Source of the DNA: Gracilariopsis chorda
Lineage: Eukaryota > Rhodophyta > Florideophyceae > Gracilariales > Gracilariaceae
Direction of reading: 5' to 3'
Length of the DNA: 64,000 bases
Assembly: GCA_003194525.1 (NCBI GenBank)
Contig: NBIV01000061.1
Span: 248,001 to 312,000 of the forward strand
The position numbers and the translations under genes were made by a program. This document shows, in pieces, positions 22,250 through 32,378 of this stretch (the first letter of the stretch is position 1; each line of letters starts with the position of its first letter). A model generated the notes under the pieces. It was not told the origin of the DNA. It made no database searches and was given only the letters and a program-made list of their open reading frames with translations.

Positions 22250-22974
22250 TGTTGAAGTCTAGAAGTGGTCGAATGCCTGGCCAATCCCCACACAAGGTCT
22301 CAGCTTGGTCCAAAACCAAACCTTCAGGGGACGATGGGCACTTTTGGAGCCCCTCGCTCCAAAAGCACATATGCGCCTCTGCTCAAACCCAACGTGAAAC
22401 GGCAATGTGATTGGCTACTGCAAAATGCTATATGCATTGTATACCGTACAAGTGTTATGGAGTGTATGGTACTGGATTGCGGATATGCACAAGTGGAGCA
22501 ATGTGGTTGGTCCAAGTGTGCGCGCAGTAGACGGGTGTGCTGCATTACCCAAGATGCGAATGGGAGCTGTATTGGGAGATTTGGGACAATGTGCGTTTGT
22601 GGGCTGCGCTGAGGGGTTGGAGTGCCAGGATGGAAATTGTTGATTTTTTAGAGCTGCTTCCAGATGAAGGGACTGGCAATGGATTTGCTGCATTGATTGA
22701 TTTAGTTATTTGAAATTGTGACCCTCTAGATTGTGCGCACTTTTCGTGTACACCTGCACACACGAACAACGTGTAGTGTAATGGTGCAACCACCGCTGTC
22801 GCTTGCTGAAACGATGGTGAAGTGTGTGCGGTAGGGTATATGTAGATTGGCTCTGCCTGCTGTCGAGGAAAGTGGTCGACTAAGGCTGACAACCTTCCTT
22901 GTTTTACTTTCTTGTTTCTTCTTCCTCCCTTTCTTTCTTCCCTTTTGTTTTCATAACTCGCGTGCGTTGCGACA
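22250..22974 (+). repeat. LTR-B, 5' LTR of E4
   Basis: 725 bp, TGTTGAAGTCTAGAAG ... GTTGCGACA. It carries the shared U3 block (palindrome partly changed) and a TATA-like gggtatatgtag near 22830. Confidence 0.9.
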
Positions 22975-22992
22975 GGTTATGGGCCCAGAGCG
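22975..22992 (+). promoter_or_regulatory. primer-binding site of E4
   Basis: GGTTATGGGCCCAGAGCG, a perfect complement to the tRNA-iMet anticodon arm core CTGGGCCCATAACC. Confidence 0.85.
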
Positions 22993-23760
22993 TCGACTTT
23001 TTGCAGACGTAGAGCTCTACTAATATCTCTTTGGATTCTATGAAGACTGGTTTTTCTTTTGCGCAGGTACGCGTTGCGTTGCGAGCGAGCGAATCTTATG
23101 GGAATCGAGTGGCAGTGGTGAAAGTAGGCAAAGCGTCCAGGGACTCGTCTCTGGTAAACCGACCTGGGCCTGTTCCGATCCCTGCTTCTTTGCTTCAGCG
23201 CACAAGGAAGACCGCGCTATTTTCCGGCAAGCGACTAGAAAGGGTTAACTGGTGAAAGCTTATCAAGTCAGCTACTAGCCTCCCTTGGAAGTCTCGTACG
23301 GATTGTAAAGCCCCCCGCTCTGAAGTGCGCAGAGCAGGATTGGTCGCAGAAACTGCATCTCACCTGGAGATAGTTACCAGGGACCAGAGGATTCGGACCT
23401 CTAGGGCAGCGGGGATAGTATCTCCTGCCAGTGCGCCCGTCTTAAGAAGTTTTATTTGTGTCCAGGCTCGTATCAGTACGTACTGTGAGTATACTCCGGG
23501 CGTTGAGTACCCGAACTCCGCCTGTGATCGCGTACGAGACGCGTCTCGACAAGTGTAGTAGACTTGGTTACACGGTCTCCGCTGACGTTTTCGCTGTTGA
23601 GTGTTTGAGATTCTTCTCCGCTCCAGTTTTTCTGGTTCTTTGTGTAACAGAAGCCTTGAAATCCCTCTTTCGGCTTCAATACATTGCGTGGATATCACTA
23701 CCTTTGGCATCTACATAGTTGCTTTTGTTGCTTTTCTTTGGTTCTAGTCCCGTAGGAACC
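22993..23760 (+). other. E4 5' leader with conserved RNA module (23221-23441)
   Basis: A 768-nt leader. Module stems: CCTGG 23363-23367 with CCAGG 23377-23381; AGAGG 23386-23390 with CCTCT 23398-23402; GCTCT...AGAGC near 23320-23338. It contains upstream ATGs, one at 23040, ahead of the gag ATG. Confidence 0.78.
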
Positions 23761-24278
23761 ATGTCCCACTCCGATGTTGAAACGGAATCCACATCTGGAA
23801 TGAAAATTCCTCGTTTACATGGTAAGCGTGGTGATGATTATATGCTGTGGCGTCACCGTCTCCGTGCTGCATGCCGTATTAATGGTGTCTGGAATGTCGC
23901 GAATCCCTCTGGGGTTCAATCTACCACAGATATTTCAACTCAAGACACAACTACTGCAGGTAGTGGCACTGAAATAGCAACTCCCCGTATCATCGCGAAA
24001 CGAGAAAAGGCTTGTGGTATCATCATCTGTGCTCTTGGTGATGCTCCATTACGCGTATTCATGGACTTGGATGATGATCCTGCACGTATGTTGCAACTCT
24101 TGGATGGACTTTATGATTCCAATAGGACTGTATCTAGAAGTGCAGTGCAGACACGATTGTTCCGAATGTCGTTCAGCGGTGAGAACATGTCCAGCTATGT
24201 GGATCAATACACGGCATTGTTCGCTCAGTTAGACCGTATGGGCAAGGATGCTGCTATACCGGAGTCTCACAAGGAACC
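23761..24278 (+). pseudogene. E4 gag, first part
   Basis: ATG at 23761: MSHSDVETESTSGMKIPRLHGKRGDDYMLWRHRLRAACRINGVWNVANPS, then KREKACGIIICALGDAPLRV and MSSYVDQYTALFAQLDRMGKDAAIPESHK. This is the same subfamily as E12, sharing the -NGVWNVANPSGVQ variant. It stops at the LTR-D of E5. Confidence 0.88.
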
Positions 24279-25079
24279 TGAAGATGATAACTGATGTTGA
24301 TGATAATGATAACTAAAGTTTGGCTTTGACAGAAGTCAACGAAGAAGAATGAAACAATAACAAGAGTGAAGGTTGTCAGCATTGGGGTGGTTTAATTGGA
24401 GATGCAACATCTGCAACTTATATAGCATCACTAAAGTTCACTACAGCTACAAGAAAAACCCTAACCACTAAGTGCGGACAGCCAGTACTACCAATCATAT
24501 TCAAACATAACACAATAAGGGTTGCACAAACTGGTGACAGTTAACTACAACCATGCATTACATTATTCTAGCACATGCTAAAGAAGCACGGTAAGTGAAA
24601 CAACCATGATAACAATATGCCAGCATGTCACAGCCCTGTATAATGACTTACTTGCGTCATCAGGACCATGACGATGCACAAAGTCGCATGAAACTGTATC
24701 CATATCGATAACCTAAGTCCATTGCGTGCGGTGCACGTGCTGGCACACACAATCACACGTCTGCCGCAACGTGATGTCCCTGTAAACCGTTGTAGCCACA
24801 CAGAATCTCATGTACGTTGACCATTCACATTATGCCAGATGGCCAATGCTGTGCCTACGACCCATACAATGTATACCACTTGTAAATCATGTAATGCATA
24901 TGGGCAAATGTAGTAGCCAATCATAAGCCCGTTTCACGTTGGGTTCGAGCACACGCGCATATGCGCTTTTGCAAAGGAGGTGCTCAAAAGTTCCTATCGT
25001 TATATGCAACTTGGTTTCCAAGTAGTCTACCATGATGTCCTAGGGCTATCAGGCACTCGATCACGTGCCAACATCAACA
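24279..25079 (-). repeat. LTR-D, 3' LTR of E5
   Basis: 5' end TGTTGATGTTGGCACGTG at 25079, 3' end ...ATCATCTTCA at 24279. It is preceded (minus) by the GAGGAGGAG polypurine tract at 25080-25089. The shared U3 block is at about 24911-24975 with the perfect palindrome at 24955-24966. Confidence 0.85.
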
Positions 25080-25132
25080 CTCCTCCTCGAGTTCCTGATG
25101 AATTCCAGCTCATTCCATTATCACTCGTGCAG

Positions 25133-26243
25133 CGGCAGGGCTAAGTGGCTTGGTGAGGATTTCGGCGTCATTGTCTTCACTTGGAACATAGTTCACAGTT
25201 ATTAATGTGTCCTTGACTAGTTGCCTAATGAAGTGTACCTTGACTTCTATATGCTTTGCACGCCCAGAAAAGCAACGTTCACTAACAGCCCACTCAAAAT
25301 CACATTGGTTGTCTGAGAGGATTGGAACAATCTTAACAACTGCTATTCCACACTGTCTGAGCACACGTGATATCCAGAGTATCTCCTGAGCAGCCATTAC
25401 CAATGCATAGTATTCGGCCTCACCAGTGGACAGTGCAACTGAGTACTGCTTACGGGCAGCATAGAAACATGAGCTGTAGCCAAGTTTAATCAAATAACCA
25501 GACAAAGACTTGCGATCTGTGGTATCGCCAGCAAAATCAGAGTATACAAAAGCATTTAACTGTAGACATCCTTGGCGGTACAGTAAACCATGATCACCAG
25601 CGCCACGTAGATATCGTAATACACGTTTGGCTGCTCGATGACAGTATGCAGTAGGAGCATTCTGGAAGCGCGCCAGTATAAGAAAAGGAGCCAGAATGTC
25701 CAAATGCGTACGCAATGCCAAGTACAGCAGAGACCCGACCATCTGCTGATACAATTGAACATCACATGGGGATTTATGCTCCTTCACATCAAGTGAAGAA
25801 AAGAAAAATTTCAGCATTGGGCTCGGTGCTGGTTTCGATTTCTGCAGTCCAAACCTGCGCAGTATCCCTTCGATATACATGGGTTGTGCAAGTTTTACAC
25901 CCAACAGCTGGCCATCGGAGTCCGTCTGCCAGGTAAACTCAACACCTAGGTACAGTCTGAAACGATCCTCAACACGCAGATCATACAGTGCCTTGAGCTC
26001 CTCCAAGATTCGGGACCGTTCTTCAGCACTTGGCGTAAAGATGAGAAGGTCGTCCACGTATACCAGGATGTACGCATAGGTATTCGTGGTCAATTCGCGC
26101 AGGAACAGGCATGGTGCACTAGGCCGTTCTTCAAATCCTAAGCCTTTAATATCAGTACTGAACTTGGTGTGCCACGCAAGGTGAGCCTGTTTCAGTCCAT
26201 ATATGGCCTTTAGCAGTTTAAAACAACGTGACTTCAGCCCAGG
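25133..26243 (-). pseudogene. E5 reverse transcriptase and RNase H part
   Basis: RT: CFKLLKAIYGLKQAHLAWHTKF, then AYILVYVDDLLIF with the YVDD catalytic box near 26050-26065, YLGVEFTW, and YQQMVGSLLYLALRTHLDILAP. RNase H: VYSDFAGDTTDRKSLSGYLIKLG, ALSTGEAEYYALVMAAQEILWISRVLR, and SDNQCDFEWAV...KHIEVKVHFIRQLV. It ends near the LTR with NYVPSEDNDAEILTKPLSP. RT and RNase H copy the element RNA into DNA in the cytoplasmic particle. The frame is open from the solo LTR-B edge to near the 3' end. Confidence 0.88.
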
Positions 26244-26248
26244 TATAC

Positions 26249-26975
26249 TGTTGAAGTCTAGCAGTGGTCGAGTGCCGGGCAAACCCCGACAGAAGGTCTC
26301 AGCTTGGTCCAAAACCAAACCTTCAGGGGACGATGGGCACTTTTGGAGCCCCTCGATCCAAAAGCGCATATGCGCCTGTGCTCAAACCCAACGTGAAACG
26401 GCAATGTGATTGGCTACTGCGAAATGCTATATGCATTGTATACCGTACAAGTGTTATGGAGTGTATGGTACTGGATTGCGGATATGCACAAGTGGAGCAA
26501 TGTGGTTGGTCCAAGTGTGCGCGCAGTAGACGGTTGTGCTGCAATGCCGAATATGCGAATGGGAGCTGTATCGGGTGATTTGTGACAATGTGCGTTTTGT
26601 GGGCTGCGCTGAGGGGTTGGAGTGCCAGGATGGTAATTGTTGATTTTTTTAGAGCTGCTTCCAGATCAAGGGACTGGCAATAGATTTGCCACGTTGATTG
26701 ATTTAGTTATTTGAAATTGTGACCCTCTAGATTGTGCGCGCTTTTGGTGTACACCTGCACACACGAACAACGTGTAGTGTAATGGTGTAACCACCGCCAT
26801 CGCTTGCTGCGACGACAGTGAAGTGAGTGCGGTAGGGTATATGTAGATTGGCTTTGCCTGCTGTCGAGTAAACTGGTCGACCAAGGCTGACGACCTTCCT
26901 TGTTTTATTTTCTTGTTTCTTCTTCCTCCCTTTGTTTCTTCCCTTTTGTTTTCATAACCCGCGTGCGTTGCAACA
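26249..26975 (+). repeat. solo LTR-B in E5 RT region
   Basis: 727 bp, TGTTGAAGTCTAGCAG ... GTTGCAACA, with perfect target duplication TATAC at 26244-26248 and 26976-26980. Confidence 0.93.
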
Positions 26976-26980
26976 TATAC

Positions 26981-27957
26981 CACGCGGAGACATTACCCAA
27001 ACTTCTTCCTTTAGGGTACCATTGAGGAACGCGTTCTTGATGTCAACCTGTGCGACATACATTTGCATGCACAGCATAAGGTACAAGAACATGCGAACAA
27101 AGTTGAAAGATACAACCGGTGCATACGTCTCCATGAAATCCTGACCATATGTCTGGTGGTTCCCTCCTGCTACGACTCCAGCTCTGAATCGGTCCACTGA
27201 GGCGTCTGCATCACGTTTCACTTTAAGAATGACATGTGTAAGTAACGGCTGTGACTGTGGTGAGTCATCTGGAACCCAAGTACCTTTGTCCTTTAGTGAT
27301 GTGAGCTCTTCATCAATGGAGCTCTCCCATTGTGCTCTTTCCGATGGAGTTGAAGATAATGCCTCCTGAAGAGTTGGGTCGTCACTTGTGGTCACTTTGA
27401 CTTGAGAGCTAGCGGCAACAGCCGTATTACACCAGCGCTGTGGTGCACGCCGACTGCGACGAGGGTATCTAGATTCACGTTCGGGATGAAAATTGGACTC
27501 ATCAATACCACTAGAATCCTCGTTAGCGTCCTCCGCAGAAGTGGTATCGCTCGCAGCATTGTCAATGCTTGGAGTTTGAACCTCATTCACAGTTTCTGTG
27601 GGTTGGTGTGGTGCATCTTGTGTATCGGTTTCTGCGTCTGACCTAAGTTCTCCGAATTCGTCGAGTGAAAACTTATCCGAACTGTCACTAGAGCTCTCAT
27701 ACCCAGCGCTACTATAGTCAACGTCTGATGCACTTTCGTCATCCATATAGTTTACGATGTATGGGGCACCAGTGAATGTGGATTCATCAAAAGCGACATG
27801 CTGGGACCTCACAATTCGAGGTATCTCATAGTCACCAGTGACCAGAACCTCGTAAACACCATGCTCCAGAGTCTGCAAGTACACTCCCTCAAGTGTACGA
27901 CACTCGAACTTGGTGTCCGGGTTCATTTTCAATACATATGCTGCGCATCCAAACACT
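26981..27957 (-). pseudogene. E5 integrase end to RT start
   Basis: On the minus strand: ARVFGCAAYVLKMNPDTKFECRTLEGVYLQTLEHGVYEVL, an acidic serine-rich linker, RYPRRSRRAPQRW, then RT blocks SIDEELTSLKDKGTW, FRAGVVAGGNHQTYGQDFMETYAPVVSFNFVRMFLYLM and VAQVDIKNAFLNGTLKEEVWVMSPRG. It runs from the E6 insertion to the solo LTR-B. Confidence 0.88.
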
Positions 27958-27962
27958 CTAGC

Positions 27963-28741
27963 TGTTGGCAGTAGTACCTGTGCTGTCACTGAAAACCAAA
28001 TGTTCCGGGGAGCATGGGCTGTTTTAGAGGGTACCTCTGCAAAAGCGCATATGCGCGTGTGCGCCAACCCAACGTGAAACTGGCTTCTGATTGGCTACTG
28101 CAAATGTACATATGCAACGTAGTGCGTACAAGTGGTATGGCATAACTGGATCGGTTGGACACACCCACGTGTCCAGCTACTACAGTGGTCACAGTGTACG
28201 TTGTGTGCAGGGGATACTGGTGAAGTGGTTGACAGCTGGTACAAGTGGTACAGCAGTGGTTGGTACAATGGTAAGGTGCGCATGCACTGTCAACAGGTTT
28301 ACACATGCACGGGTATATTGATGACGTGGGTGTTGTGTGCATTGCCACATGATGACATGGCACTAACACCACAGGTTACGTGCCGACTTACCGTGACGTG
28401 TTGACTTACCGTGATGTGTTGGCATGTGCTGGCGTGTGTTGGAGTCGTGAATTTGTGCCTTGTCATGGTCATGTGTATCCACGTAACTATTACGGAACGT
28501 TGGTGCGTTGGTGTGCGTTGATGTAATGAGGTTGTGCTGAGCTGGCTATGTCATGTTAGATGATGATTGGTAGTATTGACTGTCCCTGCTTAGTGGTTTA
28601 GGTTTTACTTGTAGTTGGTGTTCCCGCGCAATTCGAGTTTAGAGTGGTATATAAGATGTGTCTGAAGGACATCCAAGTAAATCCAAGCCAGAGCTGGCGA
28701 ACTTTCCTTCCATCCCCTCAACTTCCTTTCAACTTTCAACA
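27963..28741 (+). repeat. LTR-C, 5' LTR of E6
   Basis: 779 bp, TGTTGGCAGTAGTACC ... AACTTTCAACA. TATA-like ggtatataaga near 28646-28656. It has the two-unit direct repeat cttaccgtga(c/t)gtgttg near 28386-28420. Confidence 0.92.
28038..28101 (+). promoter_or_regulatory. shared U3 block (LTR-C example)
   Basis: Palindrome GCGCATATGCGC at 28045-28056, then AACCCAACGTGAAAC and TGATTGGCTACTGCA (inverted CCAAT box). The same block occurs at the same relative place in LTR-A, B and D (for example 24911-24975 minus, 42586-42652, 47053-47117), although the rest of LTR-C does not resemble them. Confidence 0.75.
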
Positions 28742-28755
28742 GGTTATGGGCCCAG
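28742..28755 (+). promoter_or_regulatory. primer-binding site of E6
   Basis: GGTTATGGGCCCAG, 14 nt perfectly complementary to tRNA-iMet CTGGGCCCATAACC. The next bases (CCCCGC) differ from the lineage-1 PBS (AGCG), as if the match ends here. Confidence 0.85.
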
Positions 28756-29960
28756 CCCCGCTGACCGCTGCCACTATCCCTTTCCGTATCGTTCGTCTGT
28801 CGCCGCTTTCCCTCACCGCCGTTCATCCGTTTCGCTGTTGTTGCCTCTTTCGTCGTTGCGTCGGGTGTCTTGATCCCATTGTTGGTCGGTGTTGGTCATT
28901 CTCCTTTGGTTTGCGTTCCTCTCTGAGGGCGTTGTGGTGGTAGCGGTTCGACGTTTACTTCCTATCGTTGTTGAGTTGGGCCTCCGTTGTTGCCCGTGTT
29001 GTCGATCGCTATCTACTTTGTGTGTGACACTCCCTCTATCTTGTGTTTTGGGATCCCCGAGTCGTTTGTCGGGGCGTATCCGTGAGGTCGAGTCGGTCTA
29101 GTTTCGAAGTCTGGGCTCCGTGATCGTGTGCTCAGCAGTTGTTTGTTTTTCGTCTTTCTTAATCATCATCTGGTGTCCAGTGCGACGAGCGATTGATCCG
29201 GGTTACTTTGGGTGATTCCAGGTATCCGGGGACGTGAGCCTGGCGGCTTGAACCAAAGCGGGTGTACTGTCGAGCGGCTTCCCACCGGTCCATTTGGACA
29301 GATAACGGTGACGGTCGTTAAGACCTGGTAAGTTCAGCGGGTGCATCTGTGGACGGGGTGCCGTGGCGTACTGCGCTGGTGCGGGTGATTGAATTATTTG
29401 TTTTGATCCTGACTGCGTGTCGGGATTCTTGGGCTGTTGCGAAGGTATTCCATAAGGAGCTTTTGATCCGTGCATCTGACCCTTGGGCGTTTGTGCGGGG
29501 AGGTGACGTGGCGTAGGCTGACCTCCTTCTTAGGATCAGGCCGCGTGTGACCTTAAGTGGTTGCACGTTAGCAGCGTACTTTGGTTGCCATAGTAGCTTC
29601 AGTTTCGAGGTCGCGCAAGTTCTTGCAAGAGGCCAGAGAGGGTTATACTTGGTGAAGGCATATCTTGGGTCATTAACCATCCTCTGGAAGCCTCGTAGAG
29701 AGCGACGCATCTTCTCCTTAGACGTAGGAGAGGGAAGACAGAAGAAGACGTCTTGTACCCGGAGCATCTCCCGGGGCCAGGTGTCCGACACCCTAGGGTA
29801 GCGGAGGTAGTTTCTCCCGTCAGTGCGCCCGAATTTGAAGTTTTGTTGTTGGTTTTGTCGTTGTTTTTGTTTTTATTGTTGTCGTTGTTGCCATGTTTGT
29901 ACTACTTAAGTGCCGTAGGTCTTTCATCGCACCTGTGCTGTTTGTTGACATCTACCAAGC
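28756..29960 (+). other. E6 5' leader with conserved RNA module (29621-29831)
   Basis: A 1.2 kb non-coding leader, pyrimidine-rich at first. Module stems: CCCGG 29758-29762 with CCGGG 29771-29775; GGTGT 29780-29784 with ACACC 29788-29792. A gttgtt-rich stretch near 29840-29890 separates the module from the gag ATG. Confidence 0.78.
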
Positions 29961-31385
29961 ATGGATTCATTCGGTGGCATCAAGATTGAAAAGTTGGGCG
30001 AGGATAACTTCCATGTATGGAAGCAAAAGGTTGAGTTGCTGCTTGCACTCAAGGACCTCGATGACCATCTTGAATCAACCAGGCCTACGGACGATGACGA
30101 GTTGTCAGCGTGGAAGAAGAAAGACGCCAAGGCCAGGGCTGTTATTGGTCTCAGCATCAGTGATGAGGATTTGGACCATGTGAGGCATACGGAGAATGCT
30201 GCGGAAATGTGGAAAGCCATTTGCGATGTGTTCCAGCGTAAAACGCTGCTCAACCGAATCAATGCAAGACGTGCCTTCTACACAGCCAAGATGCGAGATG
30301 ATGAGAAAATGTTACACTTCATCAATCGTGTTTGTCATCTTGCATCGGATCTGAAGAGCATGGACGTAGTGGTTGAGGAAGAAGACATCGCTATGGCAAT
30401 CCTATGTGGGCTACCAGACCGCTTCGAACACCTCATTGTCGCTATTGACACCACGATTGGTGATCGTAAACTCGATTTACAGTTTGTGAAGAGTCGTTTG
30501 CTGCAAGAGGAACAGCGAATGAATGATCGTGCCAAGGAGGAGTCCGGAAGTGACACGGCTTTGGTCGGTGCGCAGTCACGAAAGAAGTCCATGGTGTGCT
30601 ACTACTGTGGTAAGAAGGGGCATATCCAGAGAAACTGTTTCAAGAGAGAACGTGACGAAGCTAGCAAAGAGCAGAGTGCTGCCGCAAACCCAGCTGTGCA
30701 GACCGATCTCGGCAACGAGAAACGAGGATGTGACAGTGACTCTGACTTTGTTTGTCTCATTGCGACAGGTTCTGTGGAAGAAAGTATCAGTGACTGGATC
30801 ATTGACTCTGGTGCCACCGCCCATATGACGTATGACGAGTCCATGTTTGACAGTTATAGCAAAAGAGAGTCTGCCGGTGTGAGTATCGGCAATGACTCGA
30901 AGCTGGAGTCTCTTGGTCATGGCAGTGTCCACCTCGATCTCGCTGTTGAAGGGCGTGAGAGCAAGTGCCGGTTGGGTGAAGTAGTGCACGTACCGAATTT
31001 AAGGTATCATCTGCTGTCAGTATCTGCGATGTGTGACCTGGGTGCGCGAGTGGTGTTTGACAAAACCAAAGTATGTGTATACAAAGGCAACACCATTATC
31101 GCCCAGGGCCGTCGCATCAAAGGACTGTACTACCTATGTACCGCGATTGAAGTACCAGAAGACATGGAGAACGCACTTGTGACTGACCTGTCACTATGGC
31201 ATGCTCGAATGGCTCATGTGAATGTGGATGGTATCAAACATATGGCTCGTAACGATGTTGTGTCAGGGCTGAAGGTGGACTTGAATCAATCGATGGATGT
31301 GTGTGACTCTTGTGTAGTGGGAAAATCTACACGTGCTCCAACTCCCAAGCAAGGGGGGAACGGGCTTTGCACCCATTGGACCTAG
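29961..31385 (+). CDS. E6 Gag-protease-pre-integrase reading frame (lineage 2)
   Basis: A 474-codon frame. N-terminal copia Gag: MDSFGGIKIEKLGEDNFHVWKQKVELLLALKDL, AICDVFQRKTLLNRINARRAFYTAKM and HFINRVCHLASDLKSMD...AILCGLPDRFEHLI. The CCHC zinc knuckle CYYCGKKGHIQRNC starts at about residue 213. The protease site is WIIDSGATAHMT with DSGA at about 282-285. The pre-integrase finger LWHARMAHVNVDGIKHM...CDSCVVGKST runs about 411-450. E7 has the same frame with the same length. It would make the particle protein and the protease that processes it. It overlaps the start of the integrase frame. Confidence 0.9.
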   Translation: MDSFGGIKIEKLGEDNFHVWKQKVELLLALKDLDDHLESTRPTDDDELSAWKKKDAKARAVIGLSISDEDLDHVRHTENAAEMWKAICDVFQRKTLLNRINARRAFYTAKMRDDEKMLHFINRVCHLASDLKSMDVVVEEEDIAMAILCGLPDRFEHLIVAIDTTIGDRKLDLQFVKSRLLQEEQRMNDRAKEESGSDTALVGAQSRKKSMVCYYCGKKGHIQRNCFKRERDEASKEQSAAANPAVQTDLGNEKRGCDSDSDFVCLIATGSVEESISDWIIDSGATAHMTYDESMFDSYSKRESAGVSIGNDSKLESLGHGSVHLDLAVEGRESKCRLGEVVHVPNLRYHLLSVSAMCDLGARVVFDKTKVCVYKGNTIIAQGRRIKGLYYLCTAIEVPEDMENALVTDLSLWHARMAHVNVDGIKHMARNDVVSGLKVDLNQSMDVCDSCVVGKSTRAPTPKQGGNGLCTHWT

Positions 31386-32373
31386 TGCATTCGGACATTT
31401 GTGGTCCAATCCAAGTAGGTTCCTTGGGAGGTTCACGCTTCTTCGTCACATTCATCGATGATCACTCCCGTTTTTGCTTCTTGTACATGCTCAAGACCAA
31501 GGATGAGGTGTTCCACGTGTTCTTGAATTGGCTCAAGATGGTTCAAAATCAGAGTGACCGACATGTGAAAACCATCACCGCACGTGAGTCTGTGCTACAT
31601 GCGTTACGCACGGACAATGCTGGTGAATATGTGTCAAAGAAGTTTTCACAAGAGCTTGAACGTCACGGTATTGAACATCAGCGAACGGTGCCTTACAATC
31701 CACATCAGAATGGTCTGGCCGAACGGTTCAACCGAACACTCATGGACTTGGTGAGATCGATGCTGCATCACAAGAAACTGCCAAAGAGCTTCTGGGCTGA
31801 AGCGTTGAACGTTGCAGTGTATGTGCGCAATCGAGTCACCTGCAAGGCCCTTCCGAGTGAAGTGACACCACTCGAGATGTGGAGTGGATATGAACCTGAC
31901 TTGAGCAATCTGCGTGTGTTCGGTAGCGGGTGCTGGTACAAAGTGGTGGACCACAAGCTGAAGAAGCTGGAGCAACGTGCCGTGGAGTCGATCTATATTG
32001 GGTACACAACTGGATCGAACGGTTATAAACTGTGGGATGCGCAAAAGAAGAAGGTGGTTGTGTCGAGAGATGTGAGGTTTGACGAATGTAGTGGTTCAGA
32101 TCAAGGTACTGACCACGTTGATGATGACGACTGTGCTGAGATCGACATCTCGGACAAGCCGAAATCAAACATCACCTCCACCTCTACTACACCCACCGAT
32201 GCTGCCCAAGTTCAAACCGCTGCACCAGATACTCCACCAGAAGAAGCTTCAGGCAGTGGCCACGATGAGCTCACAGCTGAGACAGAAGTTGATCCAGACG
32301 TACCAGATCCACAACCACTTCGGAGATCCACTCGTGAGCGTAGAGTGCCTACCTCTTGGTGGCGCGGGACTGC
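31310..32373 (+). CDS. E6 integrase region (lineage 2)
   Basis: LDLVHSDICGPIQVGSLGGSRFFVTFIDDHSRFCFLYML, LRTDNAGEY and QNGLAERFNRTLMDLVRSML carry the integrase D-D-35-E triad. AEALNVAVYVRNRVTCKALPSEVTPLEMWSGYEPDLSNLRVFG is the copia integrase C-terminal block. A linker rich in Asp, Ser and Pro follows, with RRSTRERRVPTSWWRG at the solo LTR-E junction. Integrase inserts the cDNA into host DNA. Confidence 0.9.
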
Positions 32374-32378
32374 CCTAC

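Larger units (their letters stand above)
22250..24278 (+). mobile_element. copia E4 (lineage 1, LTR-B), 5' part
   Basis: LTR-B, PBS, leader and the first part of gag, inserted in the RT of E3 (flank ACAGC at 22245-22249) and cut by E5 at 24278. Its remainder is not in the window. Confidence 0.85.

Noticed and set aside
23221-23441. Leader module as a group I intron, hammerhead or U3 snoRNA fragment
   Set aside because: I could not find the P/Q/R/S core elements of group I introns or the CTGATGA...GAAA hammerhead core. The short likeness to U3 (gaggtag...tttctcc) is limited to a few bases. A covariance-model search is needed to exclude them formally.
29040-29600. Host exon in the E6 leader (90-157 codon frames on either strand)
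   Set aside because: The same frames occur in the leaders of E7 and E8, lie between PBS and gag, and have no recognisable domain.
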